Shown here: positions 33,801 to 42,597 of the stretch, piece by piece
How the letters are laid out: every line of letters starts with the position of its first letter
Position numbering within the stretch: the first letter of the stretch is position 1
Origin: Flavobacteriales bacterium UBA7666
Lineage (GTDB): Bacteria; Bacteroidota; Bacteroidia; Flavobacteriales_D; Crocinitomicaceae
NCBI GenBank assembly: GCA_002483265.1
Contig: DLHO01000010.1
Coordinates: 44,102 to 108,101, forward strand
Direction of reading: 5' to 3'
DNA: 64,000 nt
Notes under the pieces: model-generated
Seen by the model: the letters and a program-made list of their open reading frames with translations, nothing else
What the model was told of the DNA's origin: nothing
Databases searched by the model: none
Translations under genes and position numbers: made by a program

Positions 33801-34646
33801 GAAAACAAGCAAAAGCAAAATGGCTGAAATGCTGATTATGGAAGTTAAAAACGCATCAAACTTGACCTGTTTTGCATTAGAAACAGCAATTTGGAATGTC
33901 CCAAAATAATCGAACCCCAATTCCTTTTCTTTTGCTTTCGTTTTTTTGAATTTCTCCAGTCGATCTGCAAATGCCTCTAATTTCTTCGTGTCTTTCTGGT
34001 TCAAGTCAATTGTACCAAAGAAAAAAGCATATTGCTCATCACGCGAATAAACCACCCCGTCTTTTACGACATAATTACTGGAATCAGTATTCGGGTTGAG
34101 TTGCTTCAACTGCCCGTAAAACAATCCCAAAGGATCATTTGCAGCTAACTTACTAATGAAGAAGGCATTTGAACCGGTCAATAATCCAGCTGTTCGTTTC
34201 AGTCCTTTCTTAATAGAATCTGTTTGAAGTTTCAGCTGAAGCTGCTTATAATCTTCATTGGTCAAATTGCGAACGGAACTTTTTTGAAGAAATGCAATCA
34301 AAGCTCCTTCATCCACCGTCTTTACAACTTCAATATCCTTTAATTCTCTTGAGAACTGTTTTTCAAGATCCGCCTTCAGATTTTCTAATTTCTCCAGAGT
34401 GATTTCTTCGTCTTCCTGAGCTTTGATAGAAAATACAACTTGTTTGTTGAGCTTGTTCTTTTGAACAATGTCATTGAATTTCTTAAACTCTTTTCCCTGA
34501 GGAAAGATGGCGTATAAATCTTCGTTGATCTTTAATTTCGAAACCCCAAAAAGCAAAAAAGCGACCACAAGTGTGAAGCTTCCCCAAAAAACAAGTCTTT
34601 TTTTAAGAAAAAATTCAACTATTCGAGCGCAAATTTGACCGATCAT
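30843..34646 (-). CDS. Trifunctional MMPL transporter / acyltransferase / methyltransferase fusion
   Basis: This single chain of 1267 residues carries three units. Residues 1 to about 790 form an RND/MMPL exporter with two sets of six helices, each with a large periplasmic loop. Residues about 875-1060 form a PlsC-type lysophospholipid acyltransferase with NHTSFLD (891-897) and EGTRS (960-964). Residues about 1095-1267 form a class I SAM methyltransferase with VDVGCGYGY near 1100. I see no stop or frameshift between the parts. This architecture is typical of flexirubin/aryl-polyene clusters. It probably acylates, methylates and exports the pigment or its lipid at the inner membrane. It is 55 bp downstream of the second desaturase-like gene. 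Confidence 0.92.
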   Translation of the reverse strand: MIGQICARIVEFFLKKRLVFWGSFTLVVAFLLFGVSKLKINEDLYAIFPQGKEFKKFNDIVQKNKLNKQVVFSIKAQEDEEITLEKLENLKADLEKQFSRELKDIEVVKTVDEGALIAFLQKSSVRNLTNEDYKQLQLKLQTDSIKKGLKRTAGLLTGSNAFFISKLAANDPLGLFYGQLKQLNPNTDSSNYVVKDGVVYSRDEQYAFFFGTIDLNQKDTKKLEAFADRLEKFKKTKAKEKELGFDYFGTFQIAVSNAKQVKFDAFLTSIISISAILLLLVFYYRSVLAPFYFLLPGFFGILSGAGLVGYLHPEISAISLATSSVLLGIVLDYSFHFFTHLKHLGSVVKTVKEISSPMTLGSFTTIAALSALLFTNSVVLQNFGLIALCTLSGSVLFTLLFLPVLIESLKIKIKDNRNYKNSFKLNKLFVRVSFLLITLVSLVFLYKSSNVNFDSDMNNLSFHTPELKQKEKFYTGINPNTDKKLFVFSAAKTMENARSQNDAVYNTFVSAKEEYGISEFISLSPYLPSNQTLKESEKRWSNFWKANPNVEQEINKLAPEVGLNAEGFRPFFNSMKTPSFNKLEGQELVKEIGLNKFVSEDEDLHTYVTSITVKKDKQDQVKVQLKKIDGVFVLDISEMAKSMLNVVKQDFDYLFLFSSLLVFFSLLVIYGRIELTLFAFFPMVLGWIWILGIASIFDIPFNFINIIVATFIFGLGDDFSIFTTDGLIQQARTGVNSLKSTQSGIILSGIATIIGTGVLIFAQHPAIHSIGAISVIGIGSIMLITLYVQPRVYNFFVLNRLKKGRGPITFFYFIYSLLLFFYFFVGSLILNIILIFILIPTPIKRIHKRNILNFCISKLAKSTLYAGVHVKKKVVDKHKLDYKNPSVIIPNHTSFLDILVVLMLHPKTIIMVKKWVYNSPIFAPFIRYGGYLFAEEGAEGNLDEIKNRIDQGYSLVIFPEGTRSADGDIKRFHKGAFYISKELNIPIQPLLILGNHEVNPKNDLIINQGQILIKPLDRLHSLEGESYSEFSKRAVKIMRAEMVEFRKEYATTAFYTRKVLENYLLKGPVLEWYVRVKWAMERKNFDFYNRLIDTRKRIVDVGCGYGYLSIFLNYFDSTRDIVGMDYDEDKVAVANNCIKKSDGLSFQTADIREWDMPEADVYFFNDVIHYLRPQEQLDLLNKVNLKLGKDGIIVIRDGIIEFQDRLKNTKLTEILSTKWFKFNKTTNDLSFLSATEIERFATENGFGFELIEHSSKTSNVLMILKRL

Positions 34647-34701
34647 TTGTGTTAGTTTCGGGAAGAGGAGAAATATTAGTCGGCAAAACTACAAAAATAT
34701 C

Positions 34702-36306
34702 TCATGTTGTGAGTTTTGCGCCGTTTTTGTATGCGTTCAGTAGTTTTTTGAATCTCGGTTTATCCCACTTTTTCAAAATAATCAAGGACGCATTGAAGGC
34801 TGTTTTCACCGCAATGGGAACTCCACCACCCAATTCTGCCCATTGACCGCCAATGATCAGATTTTTAACCGGTGTGCGATAATGTGCAATTTTACTCTGC
34901 ATATTCTTCTTACCCGGCCTTGTTCCCATCATAGAACCATTCTTATTTCCGGTGTAACGATGATAGGTTATAGGGGTCGCTACTTCATAAAATAAAATAT
35001 GTTCACGCAAATTGGGACACATTTTGGCTTCTACACGTTCAAAAATGATTTGAGCAAACTCGTCCTTCAACTTTTTATAAGCCTCCGTTCGAACGAAATC
35101 TCCTTTTGCATTCGTTTCGGTCTGCCAGTTATTCATGTAATCCATCCAAGCCGGAACATACAAGGTGACCGTTCCCATTCCTTCAGGCGCAAGTGTTTTA
35201 TCTCTAACCGTTGGTGCCAATACAGAAATAGCCGATTTATGCGGATCACCGGAGCTGTGTTCGTCACGCGTACTGGATTCCTCACAAACTAGAGTCAGTT
35301 CATGGCCAAAACCTAAGCTTTCTGCCGTACAATTCAATGCGACAGAAATCGTCACTGAAGAACTATACATTTCAGATTCATTGAGCGTTTCAAAGAATTT
35401 AGGCGGAACCAAATTAGGCGGAACCAACTTGCGGTATAAGAAATCGACATCACAAGCAGCGATCACATATTTTGTTTTCACGGCATATTCTTTCGCTCTG
35501 TTTTTATAACGCACTCCTGTTATTTCATCGTTGTCAAAATCAAAACCAACGACCTCAGAACTTAAACGGATCTCACAATTATCCGGTTTAACTTGTGTCT
35601 CTAACCAAGCAGGAATAACCTGACTTCCACCAATAGGAGGGTTTTGATAATCTGAATTATATGCCCAGGCAATTGGAAAGATGCAAGACAAAAGATCGCG
35701 CTCAGTACAAAACAACTCTTGCAGATCCGGATCAGTAAAGAATTTACTCAACCCTTTTTTTACTCCTTCATCTCCACCACCACTTATTGCGTAAGGGATC
35801 AAAGGATAAATAATTCCCAATTGCTTCATGCGAAAGAATGGAATTTCCCAAGAAGATTTTGTTTCAACCGATTGAAAGAATTCAGCAAATCTCAGAGAAA
35901 CCTTCGCAATCCGTCTGGCAACTTTAAAAAACCGTACAATTCCTGCTTTTTCATGTGGAAAGTCCAAAATCAACTGATCTCTTAGTTCATCCGGATTATT
36001 TGTGAGTATGTAATCGTGATTTGTTGAAATATGTCGTTGAATCCGTTTCATTAGTTGAGGCTTCGGATAATCTTCTCCCAGCATTTTAAAAACACGGGTA
36101 ACAGTTCCTTTTTCATTGTATTGATTCAGCCAATGAATTGCTGTATCAAAGACAAAGTCTTTTCGCTCAAACCCTTGTAAATATCCACCAATCAGATAAT
36201 GTTTTTCCAGCACAAGAACTTTCATTCCTGATCTGGATAGTAGTGCAGCGGAAAGCAAACCACTTACCCCCGAGCCGATGATGGTGACGTCAAATTCTTC
36301 GTTCAT
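34702..36306 (-). CDS. CrtI/phytoene desaturase-like FAD oxidoreductase (2)
   Basis: This flavoprotein of 534 residues has the N-terminal FAD motif VTIIGSGVSGLLSAALLSRS with LEKHYLIGGYLQGFER, and the C-terminal motif NLIIGGQWAELGGGVPIAV. It is a paralog of the enzyme at 29318, both in the phytoene desaturase/retinol reductase superfamily. It is the first gene of the leftward operon and divergent from the methyltransferase operon across 187 bp. A role in desaturation or oxidation of the polyene or ring is inferred from context. The start codon at 36306 directly precedes the conserved N-terminus. Confidence 0.82.
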   Translation of the reverse strand: MNEEFDVTIIGSGVSGLLSAALLSRSGMKVLVLEKHYLIGGYLQGFERKDFVFDTAIHWLNQYNEKGTVTRVFKMLGEDYPKPQLMKRIQRHISTNHDYILTNNPDELRDQLILDFPHEKAGIVRFFKVARRIAKVSLRFAEFFQSVETKSSWEIPFFRMKQLGIIYPLIPYAISGGGDEGVKKGLSKFFTDPDLQELFCTERDLLSCIFPIAWAYNSDYQNPPIGGSQVIPAWLETQVKPDNCEIRLSSEVVGFDFDNDEITGVRYKNRAKEYAVKTKYVIAACDVDFLYRKLVPPNLVPPKFFETLNESEMYSSSVTISVALNCTAESLGFGHELTLVCEESSTRDEHSSGDPHKSAISVLAPTVRDKTLAPEGMGTVTLYVPAWMDYMNNWQTETNAKGDFVRTEAYKKLKDEFAQIIFERVEAKMCPNLREHILFYEVATPITYHRYTGNKNGSMMGTRPGKKNMQSKIAHYRTPVKNLIIGGQWAELGGGVPIAVKTAFNASLIILKKWDKPRFKKLLNAYKNGAKLTT

Positions 36307-36415
36307 TCGGCTTCAAAATTAATGAAATAGAGCTTTCACCACTTCAAAGTTCACGATTTTAGCAAATTGCCAGCTACTAAGAAATATCGTTCAGGCAAAA
36401 AACTATTTTTTTTTC

Positions 36416-36423
36416 TAACTTTG
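36416..36423 (+). promoter_or_regulatory. Predicted -7 element of the main rightward pigment operon
   Basis: TAACTTTG is an exact TAnnTTTG match following a run of nine T. It lies 70 bp before the ATG at 36494. The leader of about 60 nt has no obvious structure. Confidence 0.5.
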
Positions 36424-36493
36424 GCGCCACATTTTAAATTAACCCTGATCGAGCAGCAAGTTACTAAACCCAAGTTCGATATAGATTGAACCC

Positions 36494-37543
36494 ATGAAAG
36501 CATTAAACTCTTTATATGAGGCGCAAAAAATTGCCTTTAGCCCATTTGTATTCCAAACTGTTTACACCATGTCCAGCCTTGGAATTATGGACGAACTGTA
36601 TGAAGAAAGAGATGGTTTAACAATTGAAGAAATTGCAAAACGCAAAAACATTAGTGAATATGGTGTTCGTGTTTTAGTTGAAATGGCTAAAGCTGCAGAT
36701 ATTCTGGAACTAAACGATGACAAATACACCCTTTCCAAAATCGGTTACTTTCTAACAAGAGATGAAATGACAAAGGTGAACATGATGTTTACCCAAGACA
36801 TTTGTTATAAGGGATTATTTCATTTGAAAGATTCAATTTTGAATGGTAAACCGGAAGGACTAAAAGAAATTGGTCCGTGGGCTACCATTTATGAAGGGTT
36901 ATCCATTCTACCTGAACCATTAAAAACATCCTGGTTTGAATTTGATCACCATTATTCAGACAATTCGTTTGGTGAAGCATTGAAAATCATTTTCCAGCAC
37001 AATCCGAAACACATTTATGATATCGGTGGGAACACTGGAAAATGGGCCATTGCAAGCACACAACACGATCCCAATGTGCGTGTAAGCATTTTTGATTTGG
37101 GTGTCCAATTAAAAGTAGCGAAAGCAAATATTGAAGCAATTCCTGAAATCAGAGACCGTGTAGATTTCAATGAACGTGATATGCTGGATCCAAACTCAGA
37201 TATTCCCGCAGGAGCTGATGTTTATTGGATGAGCCAGTTTTTGGATTGTTTTAGTGAAAAAGAAATTGAAGCGATCTTACTGAAGATTAAGAAAAACATG
37301 AAACCGGATTCAACGATCTTCATTATGGAAACATTTATTGATGATCAACGTTTTCCAGCAGCAGAATTCAGTTTAATTGCTACTTCTCTTTATTTTACAG
37401 CATTGGCAAACGGAAACAGTAAAATGTATTCCTCTTCTGCAATGAAATACATTGTGGAAAAAGCTGGTTTCGAAACTGTTCAGGAGCACCGTCTTCACAT
37501 GGATCGTTTCCACACTATTCTTGAAGTTAAATTACCGAAATAA
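36494..37543 (+). CDS. SAM-dependent methyltransferase with winged-helix dimerisation domain
   Basis: This O-methyltransferase-family protein has 349 residues. The N-terminal winged-helix dimerisation domain (about 15-100, GLTIEEIAKRKNISEYGVRV) is followed by a Rossmann methyltransferase domain. The SAM-binding motif I is HIYDIGGNTGKWAIA (near 175), with the acidic strand VSIFDLG and the later WMSQFLDCFS. In this context it may methylate the phenolic ring of the aryl polyene; ring methylation is known for flexirubins, but the position is not predictable. It is the first gene of the 36494-48773 operon. Confidence 0.85.
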   Translation: MKALNSLYEAQKIAFSPFVFQTVYTMSSLGIMDELYEERDGLTIEEIAKRKNISEYGVRVLVEMAKAADILELNDDKYTLSKIGYFLTRDEMTKVNMMFTQDICYKGLFHLKDSILNGKPEGLKEIGPWATIYEGLSILPEPLKTSWFEFDHHYSDNSFGEALKIIFQHNPKHIYDIGGNTGKWAIASTQHDPNVRVSIFDLGVQLKVAKANIEAIPEIRDRVDFNERDMLDPNSDIPAGADVYWMSQFLDCFSEKEIEAILLKIKKNMKPDSTIFIMETFIDDQRFPAAEFSLIATSLYFTALANGNSKMYSSSAMKYIVEKAGFETVQEHRLHMDRFHTILEVKLPK

Positions 37544-37565
37544 GTTACTCTCCACTTAAAATTAC

Positions 37566-39095
37566 ATGAACAAACTTGATTTAAAACAAATAGAATCCTT
37601 TAGTCTTGATAAGAAGGAATACATCATTTCCGACGATGTTCGTAAGGAACTGGAAAGATCATTTTCATTTCTTCAGGAATTTTCAAGCGATAAGATTATC
37701 TATGGAATCAATACCGGTTTCGGGCCAATGGCTCAATTCAAAATTGATGAAGACAAACTAAATCAATTGCAGTACAATCTGATCAGAAGTCACTCTTCCG
37801 GAACAGGAAATGTGTTGGATGCAGAATCGGCAAGAGCAGTTGTACTTTCGCGTTTAACGAATTTCATGCAAGGAAATTCCGGGATCAGCTACGGAGTTAT
37901 TGAAAAATTAGTTCAGTTTTTAAATCACGATATTATTCCTGAGATTTTTGAACACGGTGGTGTTGGAGCAAGTGGTGATTTAGTTCAATTGGCTCATTTG
38001 GCTTTGAACCTGATTGGAGAAGGATACGTTTATATCGATGGTGTTCGCAGAAAAACTTCAGAAGTATTAGCTGAAAAAAATATTACTCCTTTAAAAGTCA
38101 AATTGCGCGATGGATTGGGTCTGATGAACGGAACTTCCTGTATGTCTGGAATCGGTTCTGTCAATCTAATCTATTCCTACCGTTTATTGGATTGGGCAAT
38201 CGCAGCCTCAACTATGATCAATGAAATCGTGGAAGCATATGATGACTCATTCTCGGTGGGTTTGAATGAAGTAAAATTGCACTCTGGTCAGCAAGCAATT
38301 GCAAAATCCATGCGCGACTTCTTGAAAGATAGTACCTTGATCAAAAAACGTGAAGAGCTTTTCACCGATGATAAAGCTGCAGAAACAACTGAATTCAAGA
38401 AAAAAATTCAGGAATATTACTCCATTCGTTGTATTCCACAAATTCTTGGCCCGGTAAAAGACACCTTGGATTTTGCTAAAACGATCATTGAAAACGAAAT
38501 TAATTCTACGAATGATAATCCGGTAGTGAGTCTGGAACGTGAAAACGTTTTCCACGGAGGAAACTTCCATGGAGATTACATTTCATTGGAAATGGATAAG
38601 ATCAAATTGGTCATCACTAAGTTGACGATGCTTGCAGAAAGACAATTAAACTTCCTTCTGAATAGCAAGATCAATGGTATTTTCCCTCCATTTTTGAATA
38701 CGCAGACTTTAGGTTTGAACTTCGGAATTCAGGGAATGCAGTTTACTGCAACTTCAACAACCGCTGAAAGTCAAATGCTTTCAAACTCGATGTATGTTCA
38801 CAGTATTTCCAACAACAACGACAATCAGGATATCGTGAGTATGGGAACGAACAGTGCAGTTATTACTAAGAAAGTCATTGAAAATGGTTTTCAGGTAATG
38901 GCCATCCACATGATGTCTGTTTGTCAGGCAATTGATTTACTGGATGAAACTAAGAGAAACAAACTTTCATCTAAAACGAAAGAAATTTATACCCAAATTC
39001 GTGCAGTTTCTCCGACAATTAACGAAGATATTCCACAATTTGAAGCTATTCGAAACGTAACAAACACCCTTAAGAAAACAACTCTTGCCCTATGA
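37566..39095 (+). CDS. Aromatic amino acid ammonia-lyase (HAL/TAL family)
   Basis: This enzyme has 509 residues and forms the MIO cofactor from A135-S136-G137 (GVGASGDLVQLAH). The catalytic Tyr loop is YGINTGFG (47-54). RSHSSG (75-80) has a His at the residue that favours tyrosine or histidine over phenylalanine. By context it should deaminate tyrosine to 4-coumarate, the starter for the aryl polyene chain. Histidine as substrate cannot be excluded by sequence, but no hut genes are nearby. The next gene starts 4 bases before its end. Confidence 0.9.
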   Translation: MNKLDLKQIESFSLDKKEYIISDDVRKELERSFSFLQEFSSDKIIYGINTGFGPMAQFKIDEDKLNQLQYNLIRSHSSGTGNVLDAESARAVVLSRLTNFMQGNSGISYGVIEKLVQFLNHDIIPEIFEHGGVGASGDLVQLAHLALNLIGEGYVYIDGVRRKTSEVLAEKNITPLKVKLRDGLGLMNGTSCMSGIGSVNLIYSYRLLDWAIAASTMINEIVEAYDDSFSVGLNEVKLHSGQQAIAKSMRDFLKDSTLIKKREELFTDDKAAETTEFKKKIQEYYSIRCIPQILGPVKDTLDFAKTIIENEINSTNDNPVVSLERENVFHGGNFHGDYISLEMDKIKLVITKLTMLAERQLNFLLNSKINGIFPPFLNTQTLGLNFGIQGMQFTATSTTAESQMLSNSMYVHSISNNNDNQDIVSMGTNSAVITKKVIENGFQVMAIHMMSVCQAIDLLDETKRNKLSSKTKEIYTQIRAVSPTINEDIPQFEAIRNVTNTLKKTTLAL

Positions 39096-39823
39096 AATGT
39101 GCTCTAATCACAGGTGCTTCCAGAGGAATTGGTCGTGCAATTGCACTGCAACTATCTCAGGATTTAAACCTGCATATCTTAATCAATTACGCTTCCAATC
39201 AAGCTGCAGCTGAAGAAACACTTCGATTAATTCAAGAAGGTGGTGGAACGGGTGAATTGTTGCATTTCGATGTAAAAGACGGTGCCGCCGTGAAAGCCGC
39301 TGTTGAAAACTGGTATGCTACCAATCCGGAAGGCATTATTCATACGTTGGTAAACAACGCAGGAATCACCAAAGACAACTTGTTTCCGTGGGTCACTGAA
39401 GAAGATTGGGATGCTGTATTGAACACTTCTTTGAAAGGGATGTATAACTGCACACAAGCAATTATACAACGGATGTTGAGACAACGAAGCGGACGCATCA
39501 TTAATATCGCTTCTTTAAGCGGATTAAAGGGTGTTCCCGGACAAACTAATTATTCTGCTGCAAAAGGAGGGATGATCGCTGCAACAAAAGCACTTTCTCA
39601 GGAAATTGCAAAACGAAATATTACAGTAAACGCAATCGCTCCCGGCTTCATTGAATCGGATATGACTAGCGATCTGGATATGAATGAATTAAAAAGAATG
39701 GTTCCTGCAAACCGCTTTGGAAAAGTGGAAGAAGTAGCGTACCTTGCAAGTTTTTTGGCGTCTGAAAAAGCAGCCTATATAACTGGAGAAGTTATTAATA
39801 TTAACGGAGGAATTTACGCTTAA
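39092..39823 (+). CDS. 3-oxoacyl-ACP reductase, FabG-like SDR
   Basis: This short-chain dehydrogenase/reductase has 243 residues. The NADP-binding motif is TGASRGIGRAIAL. The structural NNAG is in LVNNAGITKDN, and the catalytic Ser/Tyr/Lys are in IASLSG and NYSAAKGG. It should reduce the 3-keto group after each condensation during polyene chain growth, with the ketosynthases and dehydratases around it. It is separate from housekeeping FabG by its location. It overlaps the ammonia-lyase gene by 4 bases (ATGA) and is followed after 1 base by the ketosynthase. Confidence 0.9.
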   Translation: MKCALITGASRGIGRAIALQLSQDLNLHILINYASNQAAAEETLRLIQEGGGTGELLHFDVKDGAAVKAAVENWYATNPEGIIHTLVNNAGITKDNLFPWVTEEDWDAVLNTSLKGMYNCTQAIIQRMLRQRSGRIINIASLSGLKGVPGQTNYSAAKGGMIAATKALSQEIAKRNITVNAIAPGFIESDMTSDLDMNELKRMVPANRFGKVEEVAYLASFLASEKAAYITGEVININGGIYA

Positions 39824-39824
39824 A

Positions 39825-41048
39825 ATGGAACATCGTGTAGTAATTACCGGAATTGGTGCCTACTCGTGTTTAGGTGAAAACCTGGATACGGTTCTGGAAT
39901 CCTTGCGCATTGGTCGCAGTGGAGTGATTTACGATGAGCCGCGTAAAGACTTTGGTTACCGATCTTGCTTTACCGGAATGGTTGCCGAACCAGATTTAAC
40001 CCCGTTCCTTTCTCGTCGTCAACGCATTGGAATGCATCAACCCGCACGCTTTGCTTTTATGTCAACCAAACAAGCAATGGAAGGTTCAGGTTTGGATGCA
40101 GATTTCTTAGATAAAACGGAAACGGGAATTATCTTCGGAAACGATTCAACAGCAGGTGCTGTGGTTGAAACCGTTGATAAAGTTCGTGCGAAAAAGAATA
40201 CGACATTGATTGGAAGTGGAGACATCTTTCAAAACATGAACTCTACTGTGAATATGAACCTTTCAACGATTTACAAATTGAAAGGAATGAATTTCACTAT
40301 TTCCGCAGCTTGTTCTTCAGGCTCTCATTCGATTGGAATGGGTTATTTGTTGATCAAACAAGGATTGCAGGAACGCGTGGTTTGCGGTGGTGCTCAGGAA
40401 ATCAACGACTATGCAATGGCAAGTTTTGACGGGTTGGGGGCTTTTTCCGTAAGAGATGCAGCTCCGGCTATGGCAAGCCGCCCATTTGACAGAGACCGTG
40501 ACGGTTTGGTTCCATCAGGCGGTGCAGCAACGGTGATCATTGAATCTTTAGAATCCGCTTTGAAAAGAAATGCTCCTATTTACGGAGAGATCGTAGGATT
40601 TGGATTCTCGTCAAACGGTGATCACATCTCAAATCCAAATTTCGACGGTCAGTTCAGATCATTGAACATGGCTTTGAAACAAGCGAATTTAACACCAAAC
40701 GATATTGATTACGTCAATGCTCATGCTACTTCAACTCCAATCGGAGATTCAACGGAAGCACAAGCAATTTTCAACGTACTGGGCTCCAAAGTTCCTGTAA
40801 GTTCTACCAAAAGTATGACAGGGCACGAATGTTGGATGGCCGGAGCAAGTGAGATCGTTTATTCATTACTGATGATGAATAATGATTTTATTGCACCAAA
40901 TATTAATTTTGAAAATCCGGATGAACACTCGGAAAAGATCAATATTATTCCAAATTACAAAGAACAAAATATTGATTGCTTCTTATCGAATTCATTTGGA
41001 TTTGGAGGAACTAATTCCTCATTGATTATCAAAAAATTTAAAAAATAA
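39825..41048 (+). CDS. Beta-ketoacyl-ACP synthase (KAS I/II type)
   Basis: This complete ketosynthase of 407 residues has C163 in TISAACSSGSHS, first His in VNAHATSTPIGD and second His in STKSMTGHECWMAG. It condenses malonyl-ACP with the growing acyl chain. Unlike the two module ketosynthases at 44941 and 56007, it has no dedicated chain-length partner next to it. It lies between FabG and an ACP, suggesting these three form a core elongation set. By family it is close to the FabB-like ketosynthases of aryl polyene clusters. Confidence 0.9.
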   Translation: MEHRVVITGIGAYSCLGENLDTVLESLRIGRSGVIYDEPRKDFGYRSCFTGMVAEPDLTPFLSRRQRIGMHQPARFAFMSTKQAMEGSGLDADFLDKTETGIIFGNDSTAGAVVETVDKVRAKKNTTLIGSGDIFQNMNSTVNMNLSTIYKLKGMNFTISAACSSGSHSIGMGYLLIKQGLQERVVCGGAQEINDYAMASFDGLGAFSVRDAAPAMASRPFDRDRDGLVPSGGAATVIIESLESALKRNAPIYGEIVGFGFSSNGDHISNPNFDGQFRSLNMALKQANLTPNDIDYVNAHATSTPIGDSTEAQAIFNVLGSKVPVSSTKSMTGHECWMAGASEIVYSLLMMNNDFIAPNINFENPDEHSEKINIIPNYKEQNIDCFLSNSFGFGGTNSSLIIKKFKK

Positions 41049-41063
41049 GAGTTACCTAAACAT

Positions 41064-41309
41064 ATGAAAAGAGAAGACATCATTCTTACTACGAAACAAT
41101 TTTTATCTGACGAATTTGAAGTTGACGCAACATTAATCCAACCTGAGAATAACTTACAACAAACTTTAGACTTAGATAGTTTGGATTACGTGGATTTGGT
41201 TGTTGTTATTGAAGAAAACCTGGGGATTAAACCTACTGCAGAAGATTTCAAAACAATTGAGACATTTAACGATTTCTACGATTTAGTTGAACAACGTTTG
41301 AACGCTTAA
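41064..41309 (+). CDS. Acyl carrier protein (1)
   Basis: This acidic carrier protein of 81 residues has the phosphopantetheine Ser at S39 (LDLDSLDYVDLVV). It holds the growing chain for neighbouring ketosynthase and FabG-like enzymes. It differs clearly from the other two cluster ACPs, which share the words PADIQ, PLFG and YGIKI; this one looks like the usual 'phosphopantetheine-binding protein' of such clusters. It is expected to be modified by the transferase at 24353. Confidence 0.9.
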   Translation: MKREDIILTTKQFLSDEFEVDATLIQPENNLQQTLDLDSLDYVDLVVVIEENLGIKPTAEDFKTIETFNDFYDLVEQRLNA

Positions 41310-41315
41310 AAGTGA

Positions 41316-42188
41316 ATGGAACAAAAATGGGATGGTAAAACCAAAGGCTCGCTTTGGGGGTATAAGTTCTTTATCTACTCGATTCGATTTTTAGGAGTTC
41401 GATTTGCTTACTTTTTTTGTATTGGAGTTTCCGGATACTTTTTACTTTTTTCCCGCAAACCGCGAAGAGCTTTGATTTCCTTTTATCAAAAAGGTTTTCA
41501 TTACTCTAAATGGCAAGCTGTGAAGGCAACTGCCCGAAATTTGTATTTGTTCGGACAGACACTCATCGACAGAATAGCCTTAAAAACACCTAGAAAAAGA
41601 ATCTTCACCTTTCGTTTCAATAACGAAGAAGCCTTAATCAAAATGAACGAGGCCGGCAAAGGCGGATTTCTGTTCTCAGCCCATTTAGGAAATTGGGAAA
41701 ATGCGGGAAACCTTCTAGGCGAACGAATCACATTGAAGATCAACATTCTGATGCTCGATGCGGAAGTTCAAAAAATTAAAGCCTTTATCGAAGACTCTTC
41801 CGGAAAATCACAGTATCAACTCATTCCGATCAAAGATGATCTTTCTCACCTTATCCTGATCCACCAAGCATTAAAACGCAATGAATTGATCGCCTTACAT
41901 GCAGACAGAACATCAGCCGGTCAAAAGAACTTTCGTTTGCCATTTTTGAATGGTTTCGCGGAATTCCCTGCAGGACCTTTTATTATGGCACATAAATTCA
42001 AAGTTCCGCTTACCTTTGTATACGCCGTTAAATCAGGAAGTACGCATTATGAATTAAGTGCTACGGATCCGCTCACAGAGTTTGAATCTCCTGAAAAAAT
42101 TGCAGAAACTTATGCCAAATACCTGGAAGAACAGGTGAAGGCAAGCCCGACCCAATGGTTTAACTTTTTTGAATATTATGTTGATTAA
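41316..42188 (+). CDS. LpxL/HtrB-like lipid acyltransferase
   Basis: This membrane-associated acyltransferase of 290 residues is in the lipid A late acyltransferase family. It has one N-terminal membrane segment (about 25-50) and the HxxxxE-type active-site motif as SAHLGNWENAG. The later LIALHADRTSAGQKNFRLPF is also typical. In place of a lipid A target, it may transfer an aryl-polyene acyl chain from ACP to the dialkylresorcinol or to a lipid; the acceptor is an inference. It overlaps the next gene by 11 bases. Confidence 0.85.
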   Translation: MEQKWDGKTKGSLWGYKFFIYSIRFLGVRFAYFFCIGVSGYFLLFSRKPRRALISFYQKGFHYSKWQAVKATARNLYLFGQTLIDRIALKTPRKRIFTFRFNNEEALIKMNEAGKGGFLFSAHLGNWENAGNLLGERITLKINILMLDAEVQKIKAFIEDSSGKSQYQLIPIKDDLSHLILIHQALKRNELIALHADRTSAGQKNFRLPFLNGFAEFPAGPFIMAHKFKVPLTFVYAVKSGSTHYELSATDPLTEFESPEKIAETYAKYLEEQVKASPTQWFNFFEYYVD

Positions 42189-42597
42189 TAAAGAGAATAT
42201 TACATCCATCATCCCACAAAGAGCTCCTTTTGTGATGATTGACAGTCTTTTGACAGCAGATGAATCGGGCTTCAAAACCGAATTTAAGATCGCATCAGAT
42301 AATTTGTTTTTAGAGGATGCCGTTTTATCAGAATCAGCATTGATTGAAAACATTGCGCAGACATGTGCTGCAGGTTTTGGTTATTTGAACAGCTTGCTGG
42401 AAGGTGGTGAACCAAAATTGGGATTCATTGGAGCAGTTACTCACGTAAACGTTGAAAAACCTGCAAAAGAAAACGATCTGATAGAAACATCTGTTCAGGT
42501 TCTGAGCACTTTTGATACGATTCACTTAGTAGAAGGAACTGCAAAATCTAACGGAAATGTCCTTTTGACGTGTCAAATGAAAATTGTTCTTGCATGA
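42178..42597 (+). CDS. Hot-dog dehydratase, FabZ/ApeP-like
   Basis: This hot-dog fold protein of 139 residues begins SIIPQRAPFVMIDSLL near residue 10, typical of 3-hydroxyacyl-ACP dehydratase-like proteins of aryl polyene clusters. The next conserved region is SALIENIAQTCAAGFGY, where E at the helix start matches the catalytic acid. The start is the ATG at 42178 rather than an upstream TTG. It probably removes water from 3-hydroxyacyl-ACP, leaving a conjugated double bond. Overlaps on both sides (11 and 4 bases) show coupled translation. Confidence 0.8.
   Translation: MLINKENITSIIPQRAPFVMIDSLLTADESGFKTEFKIASDNLFLEDAVLSESALIENIAQTCAAGFGYLNSLLEGGEPKLGFIGAVTHVNVEKPAKENDLIETSVQVLSTFDTIHLVEGTAKSNGNVLLTCQMKIVLA

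Noticed and set aside
29318..36306. Carotenoid biosynthesis genes, because of two phytoene desaturase-like proteins
   Set aside because: No crtB, crtE or crtY is present, and the neighbours are flexirubin genes; such flavoproteins are standard there.
37566..39095. Histidine utilisation (hutH)
   Set aside because: No other hut gene is near, and the gene is coupled to FabG and ketosynthase genes, which fits a tyrosine ammonia-lyase role.
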